Shown piece by piece: positions 1 through 7,914 of a stretch of DNA of 64,000 nt; within the stretch, counting starts at the first letter, position 1, and each line of letters opens with the position of its first letter. The notes under the pieces were generated by a model. It had not been told where the DNA came from, did not search any database, and saw only the letters and a program-made list of their open reading frames with translations. Where the stretch lies: NCBI GenBank assembly GCA_036743375.1, contig DAINPP010000006.1, positions 1-64,000 on the forward strand, written 5' to 3'. The position numbers were made by a program, and so were the translations under genes. The DNA comes from DAINPP01 sp036743375 (GTDB taxonomy: Bacteria; Thermotogota; Thermotogae; MWEM01).

Positions 1-561
1 ATCATAAGCCCACATGGGTCTTTCCGGTTTTTCAGGGATGATCAGACTCATGTTCAAGTCTCCTATTATCGCCGTTTTATCATCGAGAAAAAGGGAAATA
101 GAGCCAGGGGTGTGTCCGGGTGTATGAACGATCTTTCCGTGAACCCCGTATGGAGTCAAGTCATATTCCTCGGATGAGATAACGATGTCTGCCTCGCAGG
201 GTTTCAACCCTTTCGGATGCTGTGTATCCTTATTTTTAAGAAAGACGTACAACAGTTTTCCGATCGTTGAAAAGGGAATGAGTTTTGCACTCTCTCCATT
301 TTTCATCAGCTCATAATCCGCCTCATGGATCATGACCTTCGCTCCGGTCTTCTCCTTTACCTCGTTAATACTGCCATAATGATCCGAATGGGCATGGGTG
401 ACCACGATATAATCCAGAGTATCAGTCTTGTCGAGATACTGCTCAAGATCGTAAAGCAGCAGAGCCGAATCTCCCGGATTTCCGGCATCAACGAGTATAT
501 TCTTATCATCTTTTATCAGATAGGCCTTTGTTCTTTTCAGCTTGATTGGAATAATCTGCAT
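1..561 (-). CDS. MBL-fold metallo-hydrolase (partial, runs off left edge)
   Basis: This is the N-terminal 187 codons of a metallo-beta-lactamase-fold protein; the rest lies beyond base 1. The start ATG (559-561) follows a GGAGG sequence at 7 nt spacing. The zinc-binding motif HAHSDH lies near residue 57, followed by HTPGHTPGSIS and an IGDL motif, as in glyoxalase II and other small MBL hydrolases. The sequence shows a likely dinuclear metal hydrolase. The substrate cannot be read from it. The frame is open to the window edge with no interruption. It lies 83 nt downstream of the beta-helix lipoprotein gene and may be co-transcribed with it. Confidence 0.85.
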   Translation of the reverse strand, partial: MQIIPIKLKRTKAYLIKDDKNILVDAGNPGDSALLLYDLEQYLDKTDTLDYIVVTHAHSDHYGSINEVKEKTGAKVMIHEADYELMKNGESAKLIPFSTIGKLLYVFLKNKDTQHPKGLKPCEADIVISSEEYDLTPYGVHGKIVHTPGHTPGSISLFLDDKTAIIGDLNMSLIIPEKPERPMWAYD

Positions 562-644
562 CTTTTTTCCTCCAATATAGGTTTTCGTTATATTATATCA
601 TCAAAGGAAATAAGTTTGTATTCAAACCGATAAAACACTGTCCT

Positions 645-2099
645 CTAAAATTCCGAGGCACCGATATCATAAGGTTCCGTTCGTTTTTTGTCGTCCACAT
701 CATAGGTAACCCAGTTCAGATTTTTCCCCCTGTCAATACACGGACTGTCTGAACTGAGTCTGTATTCCTGGATCAGCAGCGGATCATCGAGAGAGCTGTT
801 GGTATCACAGTAGAGGTGATTCTTCCAGGCCGTAAAGGATTCCGTATAGAATTCAGAATCCGGTCGTCTGTCTTCGAAATAAAGGGTACCGTTTGTATAG
901 TAGCAGTTGTTATCCATCTTCACAGGGCCTTCAAGGGAACTCATCCCGCCCAGTTCATCGGCATATCGGATATAGATCATCGCACTGTCGATGTTGTTCT
1001 GGCTTACGATGTTGTTGTAGATTTCGGGATTGATGTTTGCCGGTCGTTTGGCCACGGGATCCCAGTCCTGGAAAGACAGTCCGAAGTATATCGGGCTCAT
1101 GGCCGCTTTTGCCGTATCAATGATCGTATTGTTGTAAACATGCGCATCTTTGGAGGCGTAAAGGCCTATTCCCGCATAAACGGTGTTGACGATGACATTA
1201 TTTCTGACGATTCCGTTGATGCTCTCATAATAATCGGGATTCACTTCGAGATCAAAGTAATCCGTACTCGTGTCAAAACCGATCAGTATTCCAGAAAAAC
1301 CTGTATCCCTGATGATGTTTCTCTCGATGATACAGTCCTGTGCGCCGCCTTTGAAATAAATCCCCGTCGTATAGATATCATGGATAAAGCAGTCCTGAAC
1401 GATCAGGTTGTCTCCGTTGACGTTGTCGATCCCTTCGGCATTCTCCGCAGCTATATTCGACGGTCCGACACCGGAATTGTATATCTCACATCGCCTGATG
1501 GTGATGTTGTTACAGTTTGGTGTAATTTTGATACAGTCTCTGCCGCTGTCATGAATGATACAATCCTCTATGATGATGTCCGAGGCACCGTATCGTTCGG
1601 GTTCTCCCCAGTCCCATGTGGTCTCTATCTTTATGGCGTAATAGTATCCGCCGGCGATCTCGAGATTCTGAAGCCTGCACCCGGATCCATCCACATAGAT
1701 CCATATGGCAAAGGTCTGATCTTCATCATCGATGACGTTCCTGATGACGACATGATCGTTGTTGATATCCGCAGGTCTCAAGGTGATATTCGGAAGGTCT
1801 ATCCTGACCTCTTCCTGATAGGTTCCCGCCGCAAGCATGACCGTCTCTCCGCCACTGCATTGTGAAAGGGCGTGATTAATCGTCCTGTAAGGTCTGTCCT
1901 GACTGCCGTTTCCCGTGTCATCACTCCCCGTCACGGAAACGTAAACCGGATTATTCACGGTATAATCGGCAGGCTCTGACAATTTTTCTGAAAAGGTTTC
2001 CGGTGTAAACAGGTCCATCACAAAATTTACATCGCATGAAACAAACAAAAACAGGATGAGAAAAACGATTCCAAGTAGTGCTCTTTTTTGTTTTTTCAT
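645..2099 (-). CDS. Right-handed parallel beta-helix lipoprotein
   Basis: 484 aa. The N-terminus is a lipoprotein signal peptide: KKQKR basic start, hydrophobic core and a VSC lipobox with Cys near residue 22, so the protein is probably anchored to the outer side of a membrane. The body starts with YVSVTGSDDTGNGS and a run typical of pectate-lyase-like beta-helix proteins (GTYQEEVRI, then many short repeats such as IIIEDCIIHDSG, ITIRRCEIYNSG and LIVQDCFIHDI). These repeats suggest polysaccharide binding or cleavage, but no specific catalytic site could be assigned. The start ATG has AGGAG at 7 nt spacing. A 349-codon open frame on the opposite strand is a composition shadow. Confidence 0.85.
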   Translation of the reverse strand: MKKQKRALLGIVFLILFLFVSCDVNFVMDLFTPETFSEKLSEPADYTVNNPVYVSVTGSDDTGNGSQDRPYRTINHALSQCSGGETVMLAAGTYQEEVRIDLPNITLRPADINNDHVVIRNVIDDEDQTFAIWIYVDGSGCRLQNLEIAGGYYYAIKIETTWDWGEPERYGASDIIIEDCIIHDSGRDCIKITPNCNNITIRRCEIYNSGVGPSNIAAENAEGIDNVNGDNLIVQDCFIHDIYTTGIYFKGGAQDCIIERNIIRDTGFSGILIGFDTSTDYFDLEVNPDYYESINGIVRNNVIVNTVYAGIGLYASKDAHVYNNTIIDTAKAAMSPIYFGLSFQDWDPVAKRPANINPEIYNNIVSQNNIDSAMIYIRYADELGGMSSLEGPVKMDNNCYYTNGTLYFEDRRPDSEFYTESFTAWKNHLYCDTNSSLDDPLLIQEYRLSSDSPCIDRGKNLNWVTYDVDDKKRTEPYDIGASEF

Positions 2100-2230
2100 A
2101 TTAACACTCCTAACGAATCAACGGATATGATGATAGAAACAAAAATTTACAATATGATTAAATCACTTGGATGTTTAGAAATGAAAAAGTGTTCTTTACA
2201 ATTATAAAGCAAACCGGTGAAAGATATAAA

Positions 2231-2260
2231 ACGGCTTCAATCGTTGAGGATCAAAGCCGT
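2231..2260 (-). terminator. Intrinsic terminator after the hydrolase remnant
   Basis: On the minus strand ACGGCTT and AAGCCGT form the arms of a stem around a 16-nt loop region with further partial pairing (GATC/GATT), followed by TTTATAT. It lies just after the TGA (2266-2268) of the pseudogene remnant and probably ends the agmatine deiminase transcript. Confidence 0.55.
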
Positions 2261-2265
2261 ACGGA

Positions 2266-2546
2266 TCAGAATTCATTTAAAAGCTTAAGGGCCTTCATCT
2301 CCACAGCCTCAAAGCCTTCAGTACTATTTATCTGATGGCCGTTGATAAAGAAGATGAGGGATAGGTCCCTTTCGGATCTCGCTAAGAATACCGTAGGTGT
2401 TCCCCGAATGACCGTATAGGCTGAAGCCTTTGACGGGAAGATCTTCGAAGAGGTGCAAGCCTAATCCCTTTTTCGTATAAAATCCGTCAAGTGAAAAACC
2501 TTCCCAGCTGACGACTTCCATCTGTTTAACAGTTCCGGTTCTGTTT
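2266..2546 (-). pseudogene. Truncated, frameshifted serine hydrolase (beta-lactamase family) C-terminus
   Basis: Directly after the agmatine deiminase stop, a minus-strand frame reads KGLGLHLFED, then GFSLYGHSGNTYGILSE, which resembles the C-terminal GHSG/GHTG region of class C beta-lactamase-like hydrolases. This frame stops at 2324. A second frame continues the similarity as LSLIFFINGHQINS to FEAVEMKALKLLNEF and a TGA at 2266. One single-base change near 2361-2372 would join the two. No start, SxxK or YxN motif is present, so only about 90 C-terminal residues survive. It is interpreted as the remnant of a gene whose 5' part was deleted when the present junction formed. A frameshift from sequencing error would not explain the missing N-terminus. 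Confidence 0.6.
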
Positions 2547-3632
2547 TTATTTTGGGATCTGCTGCGTGATGCAATGGATGTTCCCCCCGCCAAGCAATAT
2601 TTCCCTTGAGTATACGGGAATGATCCTGCGCTCCGGGAAATGGCTCTGAATCTTTTCAAGAGCAGCCGTATCATTGATATCGTTAAACACCGGAACGATC
2701 ACGACATGGTTGGCGATGTAAAAATTTACATAGGAAGCGGCCAGACGGTTTCCCTTCACTCTTGCAACCGCATGGCCTTTCTGCACACCGGTACTTTCCT
2801 CGGCTTTCATGTAAAGCGGTCCCGGCTGCAAGATCTTTTCCACCATCAGTGAATTCCCCGAGGCATCTTTCGTCCGTGAGAGAATTTCAAAGGCATTTGC
2901 AGAGCGTTCATACTGCGGATCATTTCTGTCCTCCGTCCATGTGAGCAATACTTTCCCCACATCTGTGAAACAGCAGAGATTATCCACATGGCCATTCGTT
3001 TCATCGTTAAAGACACCCTTTGGCAGCCAGATGGTTTTTCGGATCCCGAGGTAATCCCTGAAAACTTCCTCCATGCGCTCTTTTGTCATCCCCGTGTTTC
3101 TGTTTCCGGAGAGGACACATTCTTCGACGGCTATCAGTGTTCCCTGTCCGTCGACCTGAACAGCTCCGCCTTCAAGAACGACCCCCGGTTTATATTGATC
3201 GAATTTCAGGTAATTTGAAACCGTTCCGGCGACCCCCGCATCTTTCTCCCAGGAATCGTACAGTCCATCCTTCTCCCCGCCCCAGGCGTTGAACTCCCAG
3301 TTGACGGTTCGGATTTCCCCGCTCTTCCTGTTTTTAATACAGGTTGGACCGATATCTCTCATCCATGAATCGTCATAATCGAGTTCTATGGTCTTTGCAT
3401 CGGGTGTCAGAAATAATTCCGCCCGATCTATGTCTTCTTCACGCGCACCCATATAAAGCCGTTCGGAAAGCGCTATGAGATTTGCCACCTTTGCAAAGGT
3501 CTTTCTTGCCGGTTCTGCGCCATCCCGCCAGTTATCCCCCCTGAACGGCCAGAGCATGAGACAGCCGCTGTGTGGTTCAAATTCAGCCGGCATGATGAAG
3601 CCATCGGCTATCGGTTTTGATTCATGTATCAT
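2547..3632 (-). CDS. aguA: Agmatine deiminase
   Basis: 361 aa from the chosen ATG at 3632, which has GGAGG at 5 nt; an in-frame ATG four codons upstream has no good SD. The enzyme of the PPAD_agmatine/guanidino-modifying family converts agmatine to N-carbamoylputrescine and ammonia, a step of polyamine synthesis or arginine-derived nitrogen use. Visible signatures are MPAEFEPHSGCLMLWP near the N-terminus, the active-site stretch DDSWMRDIGPT, NETNGHVDN-type residues (FNDETNGHVDN) and the C-terminal catalytic cysteine in GGGNIHCITQ. Length matches the family. No N-carbamoylputrescine amidase (aguB) is adjacent. Confidence 0.95.
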   Translation of the reverse strand: MIHESKPIADGFIMPAEFEPHSGCLMLWPFRGDNWRDGAEPARKTFAKVANLIALSERLYMGAREEDIDRAELFLTPDAKTIELDYDDSWMRDIGPTCIKNRKSGEIRTVNWEFNAWGGEKDGLYDSWEKDAGVAGTVSNYLKFDQYKPGVVLEGGAVQVDGQGTLIAVEECVLSGNRNTGMTKERMEEVFRDYLGIRKTIWLPKGVFNDETNGHVDNLCCFTDVGKVLLTWTEDRNDPQYERSANAFEILSRTKDASGNSLMVEKILQPGPLYMKAEESTGVQKGHAVARVKGNRLAASYVNFYIANHVVIVPVFNDINDTAALEKIQSHFPERRIIPVYSREILLGGGNIHCITQQIPK

Positions 3633-3677
3633 ATCTTCCTCCATATCTTCTTTTGTCAGGAAAGTAACTCACATGAC

Positions 3678-3703
3678 AAAAGGGCGGAAAAGTCCGCCCT
3701 TTT
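3678..3703 (-). terminator. Terminator of the oligopeptide transporter operon
   Basis: A perfect 11-bp stem, AAAAGGGCGGA paired with TCCGCCCTTTT around a 4-nt loop, starts 15 nt after the oppF-like stop codon. The symmetrical A/T tracts allow function in both directions. Confidence 0.85.
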
Positions 3704-3718
3704 ACAGTATCTGATCTG

Positions 3719-4702
3719 TTATTCATAAAGCCAGCAGGCAACCCTGTGCTGATCTGAAACGTTTACAAGGGCTGGTTTTTCTTTCTTACATTTATCCATC
3801 ACCTTCGGGCATCTCGTGTTGAACGGACAGCCCTTCGGCGGGTTGATCGGACTCGGTGGTTCTCCTTCGAGGTGAACGGTTCCGAGTTTTCGGTGTTTCG
3901 GATCCCAGTGCGGGATGGATTTCATCAGTACCTGCGTATACGGATGAGCCGTTTCATCAAAGACCTCCGTGGCATTTCCCTCTTCCATGACACTGCCGAG
4001 ATACATGACCATGATCCTGTCACTGACATGATGAACCAGATCGAGGTCATGCGAGATGAAGAAGTATGCCATATTGGCCTCATCTTTTAATTCCTGAAGG
4101 AGGTTGACGATCTGACTCTGCACGGAAACATCGAGTGCAGAAGTCGGTTCATCACAAACCACCATTCTCGGTTTCAGGGCTATCGCCCTCGCAATAGAGA
4201 TTCTCTGCCTCTGCCCACCGCTGAATTCATGCGGATAACGGGCGGCATATTCGGGATAGAGTCCTACCCTTGAAAGCAGATATTCGATGTATTCATCGCG
4301 CTCTTTCGGATTACTGTACATCTCATGAACATCCAACGGTTCTCTGAGTATATCCCCTATTGTCATTCTGGGATCCAGGGAACTGAAGGGATCCTGAAAG
4401 ATCATCTGCATGTCCTTTCGGTACTTCTTCTTCATGTGTTTCGGAATTTTCTTCTCGATCACGTACTTCTGTCCGTCCGGATCCCAGTATTCAAGATTAC
4501 CGGAAGTCGGCTCGTAAATATGTGTGACACATCTTCCCAGAGTCGTCTTTCCGCAACCGGACTCCCCAACGATACCCAGAGTTTCATTTTCACTCAACTC
4601 AAAATCAACCGCTTCAAGTGCCTTGACATACCCGGCGATCTGAAGAAAGACGCCTTTTTTTATCGGAAAATATTTCTGTAATCCATTTCCTTTTATTATC
4701 AT
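3719..4702 (-). CDS. Oligopeptide ABC transporter ATP-binding protein, OppF-type
   Basis: 327 aa ATPase of a peptide/nickel importer. Walker A GESGCGKTTLGR, signature FSGGQRQRISIARAIAL, Walker B MVVCDEPTSALD and the switch histidine ISHDLDLVHH are intact. The C-terminal oligopeptide-transporter extension contains CPFNTRCPKVMDKC, the Cys-rich Fe-S-like motif of the OppD/DppD C-terminus. The start ATG overlaps the stop of the OppD gene by 4 nt (ATGA), showing translational coupling. It is the last gene of the operon and is followed by a strong terminator. It works as a heterodimer with the neighbouring OppD-type ATPase. Confidence 0.93.
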   Translation of the reverse strand: MIIKGNGLQKYFPIKKGVFLQIAGYVKALEAVDFELSENETLGIVGESGCGKTTLGRCVTHIYEPTSGNLEYWDPDGQKYVIEKKIPKHMKKKYRKDMQMIFQDPFSSLDPRMTIGDILREPLDVHEMYSNPKERDEYIEYLLSRVGLYPEYAARYPHEFSGGQRQRISIARAIALKPRMVVCDEPTSALDVSVQSQIVNLLQELKDEANMAYFFISHDLDLVHHVSDRIMVMYLGSVMEEGNATEVFDETAHPYTQVLMKSIPHWDPKHRKLGTVHLEGEPPSPINPPKGCPFNTRCPKVMDKCKKEKPALVNVSDQHRVACWLYE

Positions 4703-5676
4703 TCTGAATCAGCTCCTGTTGCATAAAGCCAGCATGCACAGTCATGTTCTTTTCCGAGATCCGTCAGTTCCGGATCCTTTTCTCTACATATATCCATCGC
4801 ATGCGGACATCTTGGGTTAAAACGGCAACCTTTGGGGAATTCAAAGGCACGGGGTACGGTCCCTTCTATGTAAGGCAATTCCTGGCCTTTGAGTTCGCGT
4901 TTCAGCCTCGAATTCAGCAAACCTTTCGTATAGGGATGCTTTGGATTGTCGAAGAGTTCTACGACATTCGCCTTCTCAACGATCTTCCCGGCATACATGA
5001 CGTGAATTCTGTCGGCAAGTTCCGCAACGACGCCAAGATCATGTGTGATGAAGATGATGGAGGTGTTGAATTCTTTCTGCAGCTCTCTCATCAGATTCAG
5101 TACCTGAGCCTGTATGGTAACATCCAGAGCAGTCGTGGGCTCATCTGCAATCAGAACGTTCGGATCACAGGCAAGTGTAATGGCAATGAGCATCCTCTGT
5201 AGCATTCCACCGCTCATCTGATGCGGATATTCGGCGTAGCGATTCGCCGCTTCCGGGATCCCCACTTTTTCAAACATCGATATGACCTTTTCCTTTATCG
5301 CCTCTTTAGAGAGAGTCGAATGCATGGCAACGGCTTCTGAAGCCTGTTCTCCCACTCTGTACAGAGGGTCAAAGGCTGACATGGGTTCCTGAAAGATCAT
5401 GCCGATCTCTCCGCCTCTGATCTTGTAATATTCCTTGTTGGACATCCCCACAAGCTCTTTTCCCTTGTAGTTGATGCTTCCGTTTATGATGGCGGGCGGA
5501 GACTTGAGAAGCCCCATAACGGTCTTGACGGTAACGCTCTTGCCACAGCCGGACTCTCCAACCAATGCCAGGATTTCATTTTCTCTCAGTTCAAAGGACA
5601 CGCCGTCAACGGCCTTGACGATCCCATCATCCGTTCTGAAATGTGTGCTTAAGTTCTTTACATCTATTATACTCAT
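4699..5676 (-). CDS. Oligopeptide ABC transporter ATP-binding protein, OppD-type
   Basis: 325 aa. It has Walker A GESGCGKSVTVK, a signature in MSGGMLQRMLIAITLA (SGGMLQR), Walker B VLIADEPTTALD and switch ITHDLGVVAE. The C-terminal CRFNPRCPHAMDIC motif is the four-cysteine element of this family. The start ATG overlaps the OppC stop by 4 nt (ATGA) and the stop overlaps the next gene in the same way. It energises uptake through the two permeases encoded upstream. Confidence 0.93.
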   Translation of the reverse strand: MSIIDVKNLSTHFRTDDGIVKAVDGVSFELRENEILALVGESGCGKSVTVKTVMGLLKSPPAIINGSINYKGKELVGMSNKEYYKIRGGEIGMIFQEPMSAFDPLYRVGEQASEAVAMHSTLSKEAIKEKVISMFEKVGIPEAANRYAEYPHQMSGGMLQRMLIAITLACDPNVLIADEPTTALDVTIQAQVLNLMRELQKEFNTSIIFITHDLGVVAELADRIHVMYAGKIVEKANVVELFDNPKHPYTKGLLNSRLKRELKGQELPYIEGTVPRAFEFPKGCRFNPRCPHAMDICREKDPELTDLGKEHDCACWLYATGADSE

Positions 5677-6767
5677 ACTTTATCAACCGTCCTGTATGGA
5701 TCTAACGCATCTCTGAGTGCATCACCCACAAAGTTAAACGACAACACGGCCACGATGATAAAGAGTCCCGGAATCATCAGCCACGGATGTGCCTGGATTT
5801 CAGACAGGGACTGTGCCTGTTTTAAAAGCAGGCCCCAGCTGGTCATCGGTTCCTTTATCCCCAGACCAAGGAAGCTGATAGAACTCTCTCCAAGGATCAT
5901 GCCGGGAATCGAAAGGGTGGATACGACGACCAGATAAGTAATCGTGTTGGGGATGAGATGCTTTGTAACTATCTTAAAATCAGACTGTCCTACTACCTTT
6001 GCTGCGAGAACGTACTCTTTTTCCCTCAGTGACAAAACCATTCCCCTGACCACTCGCGCAACACCCATCCATCCGATGAACGATAACACGACGACAATTC
6101 CAACATATACCGCCGTACTCGGCCAGGTTGGCGGGAGAAGCATGGCGAGTGCCAGCCAGAGCGGGATACGCGGGAACGATCTGAGGATTTCTATGACTCG
6201 CTGAATCATGACGTCTATCCAGCCGCCGTAATATCCTGAAAGCGCTCCGATAATGGCCCCTATTACAACGGAGATCAGTGTACCAATCAACCCGGCCGTC
6301 AGTGACACCCTTCCACCCATCAGGACACGTGAGAAGAGATCTCTCCCGAACCGGTCTCCTCCGAAGAGATAGAGTACGGCATCACTCTGTTTCTCTATCC
6401 CGAACAGGTGTATGTCCGTCTCCCAGAGACCCCAGAATTTATAGGTATCCCCTTTTGCGAACAGTTTGATCGGATACATTTTTTCATAATCCGTTTCATA
6501 TTGAATGGCAAAAGTAACCGGATCTCTCGATTTTTTTACCCCGTAAATATGTGGTCCGACAAATTTCCCGTCATGTGTCCATGCGATCTGTGACGGCTCC
6601 GTCAGAATGAAGTTTCTATTCGTTTCTTTGTAATTATACGGTGCGATAAAATCCGCAAAGATAATCGTGAAATAGAGGATAAACAGAACGACCATTCCGA
6701 TAATCCCCAGCTTATGTTTAAAAAAGGCCTTTTTAACCCGGTTCGATGTATTTCCCTTCATCTTCAT
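5673..6767 (-). CDS. Oligopeptide ABC transporter permease, OppC-type
   Basis: 364 aa. The start is the ATG at 6767 with GAGGTGG at 5 nt; the upstream in-frame GTG lies inside that SD and is rejected. One N-terminal membrane span (residues about 20-40) is followed by a long extracytoplasmic insert and five further spans typical of BPD_transp_1 proteins. The EAA-type loop reads LAAKVVGQSDFKIVTKHLIPN. It pairs with the OppB-type permease to form the membrane channel. The roughly 100-residue loop between spans 1 and 2 is longer than in E. coli OppC and recalls other Thermotogota peptide/sugar transporters of this class. Confidence 0.93.
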   Translation of the reverse strand: MKMKGNTSNRVKKAFFKHKLGIIGMVVLFILYFTIIFADFIAPYNYKETNRNFILTEPSQIAWTHDGKFVGPHIYGVKKSRDPVTFAIQYETDYEKMYPIKLFAKGDTYKFWGLWETDIHLFGIEKQSDAVLYLFGGDRFGRDLFSRVLMGGRVSLTAGLIGTLISVVIGAIIGALSGYYGGWIDVMIQRVIEILRSFPRIPLWLALAMLLPPTWPSTAVYVGIVVVLSFIGWMGVARVVRGMVLSLREKEYVLAAKVVGQSDFKIVTKHLIPNTITYLVVVSTLSIPGMILGESSISFLGLGIKEPMTSWGLLLKQAQSLSEIQAHPWLMIPGLFIIVAVLSFNFVGDALRDALDPYRTVDKV

Positions 6768-6828
6768 CCTATCCACCTCAACTCATTCTGATTCTTCCAG
6801 GAATAATTGTTGTTGTTTTTCATATCCA

Positions 6829-7788
6829 TCAACTCATCCTTATTCTTGGGTCCAGGACGGCGAGAAGTATATCGGCTACAAGGTTTCCGATCTGCGTGAT
6901 AAATGCGATGAACATCAGGAATGTCATGACGAGGTACTGGTCATGATTCATGAGCGCAGAATAAAAAAACGGTCCCATGGTTGGCAGGTTCAAAACGATT
7001 GCCGTGATAATCGTACCGCTGAATATGTTTGGAAGTTCCATCCCGGCAATACTGATCATCGGGTTAAGTGCATTTTTAATCACATGCTTTCTGACCTTTC
7101 TCTCAGGCAATCCCCTGGCCCTGAGAGAATCCACAAACGGGGATCCAAGTGTATCCAACATATTCCCTCTCATGACCCTCATCAACCCGGCAAGCCCCGA
7201 AAGTCCGATTACGGCAATTGGCAGCCAGATGTGCATAAAGAGATCCTGAATCAATCCCCAGGAAAATGGCGCACCGATGAACTCCGGTGAAAAGAGGCCA
7301 CCGCTTGAATTGGTCAGATACATTAATATCAGCGCAAAAAAGAAGTTTGGTATTGATATACCTATAAAGGCCAGAAACGTAATCAGGTAATCACCGAACT
7401 TATAAGGATGCAATGCCGAATATATCCCGAGCGGCACGGCAATCATCCACTGGAACATTATTGTAGATAACGCAATGCCTATCGTCCATCCCATACGTTC
7501 CCCTATAAGATCGATAACAGGTCTTTTGTATGCAAATGAATAGCCGAAATCACCCTTTGTGATAATCTGCTTAATCCACATGCCATACCTGACCATGGCA
7601 GGTTTATCAAGGCCAAGCCTCTCTTTGATTAGTTCAACCTGTTCCGGTGATATTCTTGGATTTTCAAGATACTGTGATACAAAATCCCCTGGCTGTAATT
7701 CAGTCAGAAAAAAACAGATGAATGAAATTACGAGCATCATGGGGACCATGATTAAAAGCCTTCTGACTATAAAGGAAGCCATTAACAA
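6829..7788 (-). CDS. Oligopeptide ABC transporter permease, OppB-type
   Basis: 319 aa, six predicted membrane spans. It opens with FIVRRLLIMVPMMLVISFICF, the usual OppB/DppB N-terminus, and has the EAA loop in RARGLPERKVRKHVIKNALNP. The start is uncertain: a TTG at 7788 has GAGGG at 5 nt, and an ATG two codons later (7782) has it at 11 nt. It is 61 nt upstream of the OppC gene and lies downstream of the binding-protein gene, separated by twin hairpins that probably lower its expression relative to that gene. Confidence 0.92.
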   Translation of the reverse strand: MLMASFIVRRLLIMVPMMLVISFICFFLTELQPGDFVSQYLENPRISPEQVELIKERLGLDKPAMVRYGMWIKQIITKGDFGYSFAYKRPVIDLIGERMGWTIGIALSTIMFQWMIAVPLGIYSALHPYKFGDYLITFLAFIGISIPNFFFALILMYLTNSSGGLFSPEFIGAPFSWGLIQDLFMHIWLPIAVIGLSGLAGLMRVMRGNMLDTLGSPFVDSLRARGLPERKVRKHVIKNALNPMISIAGMELPNIFSGTIITAIVLNLPTMGPFFYSALMNHDQYLVMTFLMFIAFITQIGNLVADILLAVLDPRIRMS

Positions 7789-7830
7789 ATCATCCCTCTC
7801 GATAAAATTCTATTATCTCTTTAATATAGA

Positions 7831-7892
7831 GACAGGAACGAGACCTGTCCTTTAAAACATATAGATAAAAGGGCAGGCACGAGACCTGCCCC
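7831..7892 (-). repeat. Twin near-identical hairpins between SBP and permease genes
   Basis: Two stem-loops lie about 40 nt apart: 7831-7849 (GACAGG / CCTGTC) and 7871-7892 (GGGCAGG / CCTGCCC). Both carry the same loop core ACGAGA, so the repeated unit is CAGG-(A/C)ACGAGA-CCTG. On the minus strand the first-transcribed hairpin is followed by TTTTATC and the second by TCTATAT. They sit 23 nt after the binding-protein stop and end 43 nt before the OppB start. The placement suggests partial terminators or 3'-end stabilisers that let the binding protein be made in excess. Confidence 0.7.
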
Positions 7893-7914
7893 TGTAATAG
7901 ATTACTCTGTTGTC

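Noticed and set aside
816..1865. A 349-codon open frame antisense to the beta-helix lipoprotein gene
   Set aside because: The minus-strand gene has a lipoprotein signal, an SD and family repeats. The antisense frame has no SD and no recognisable protein pattern, and is explained by codon composition.
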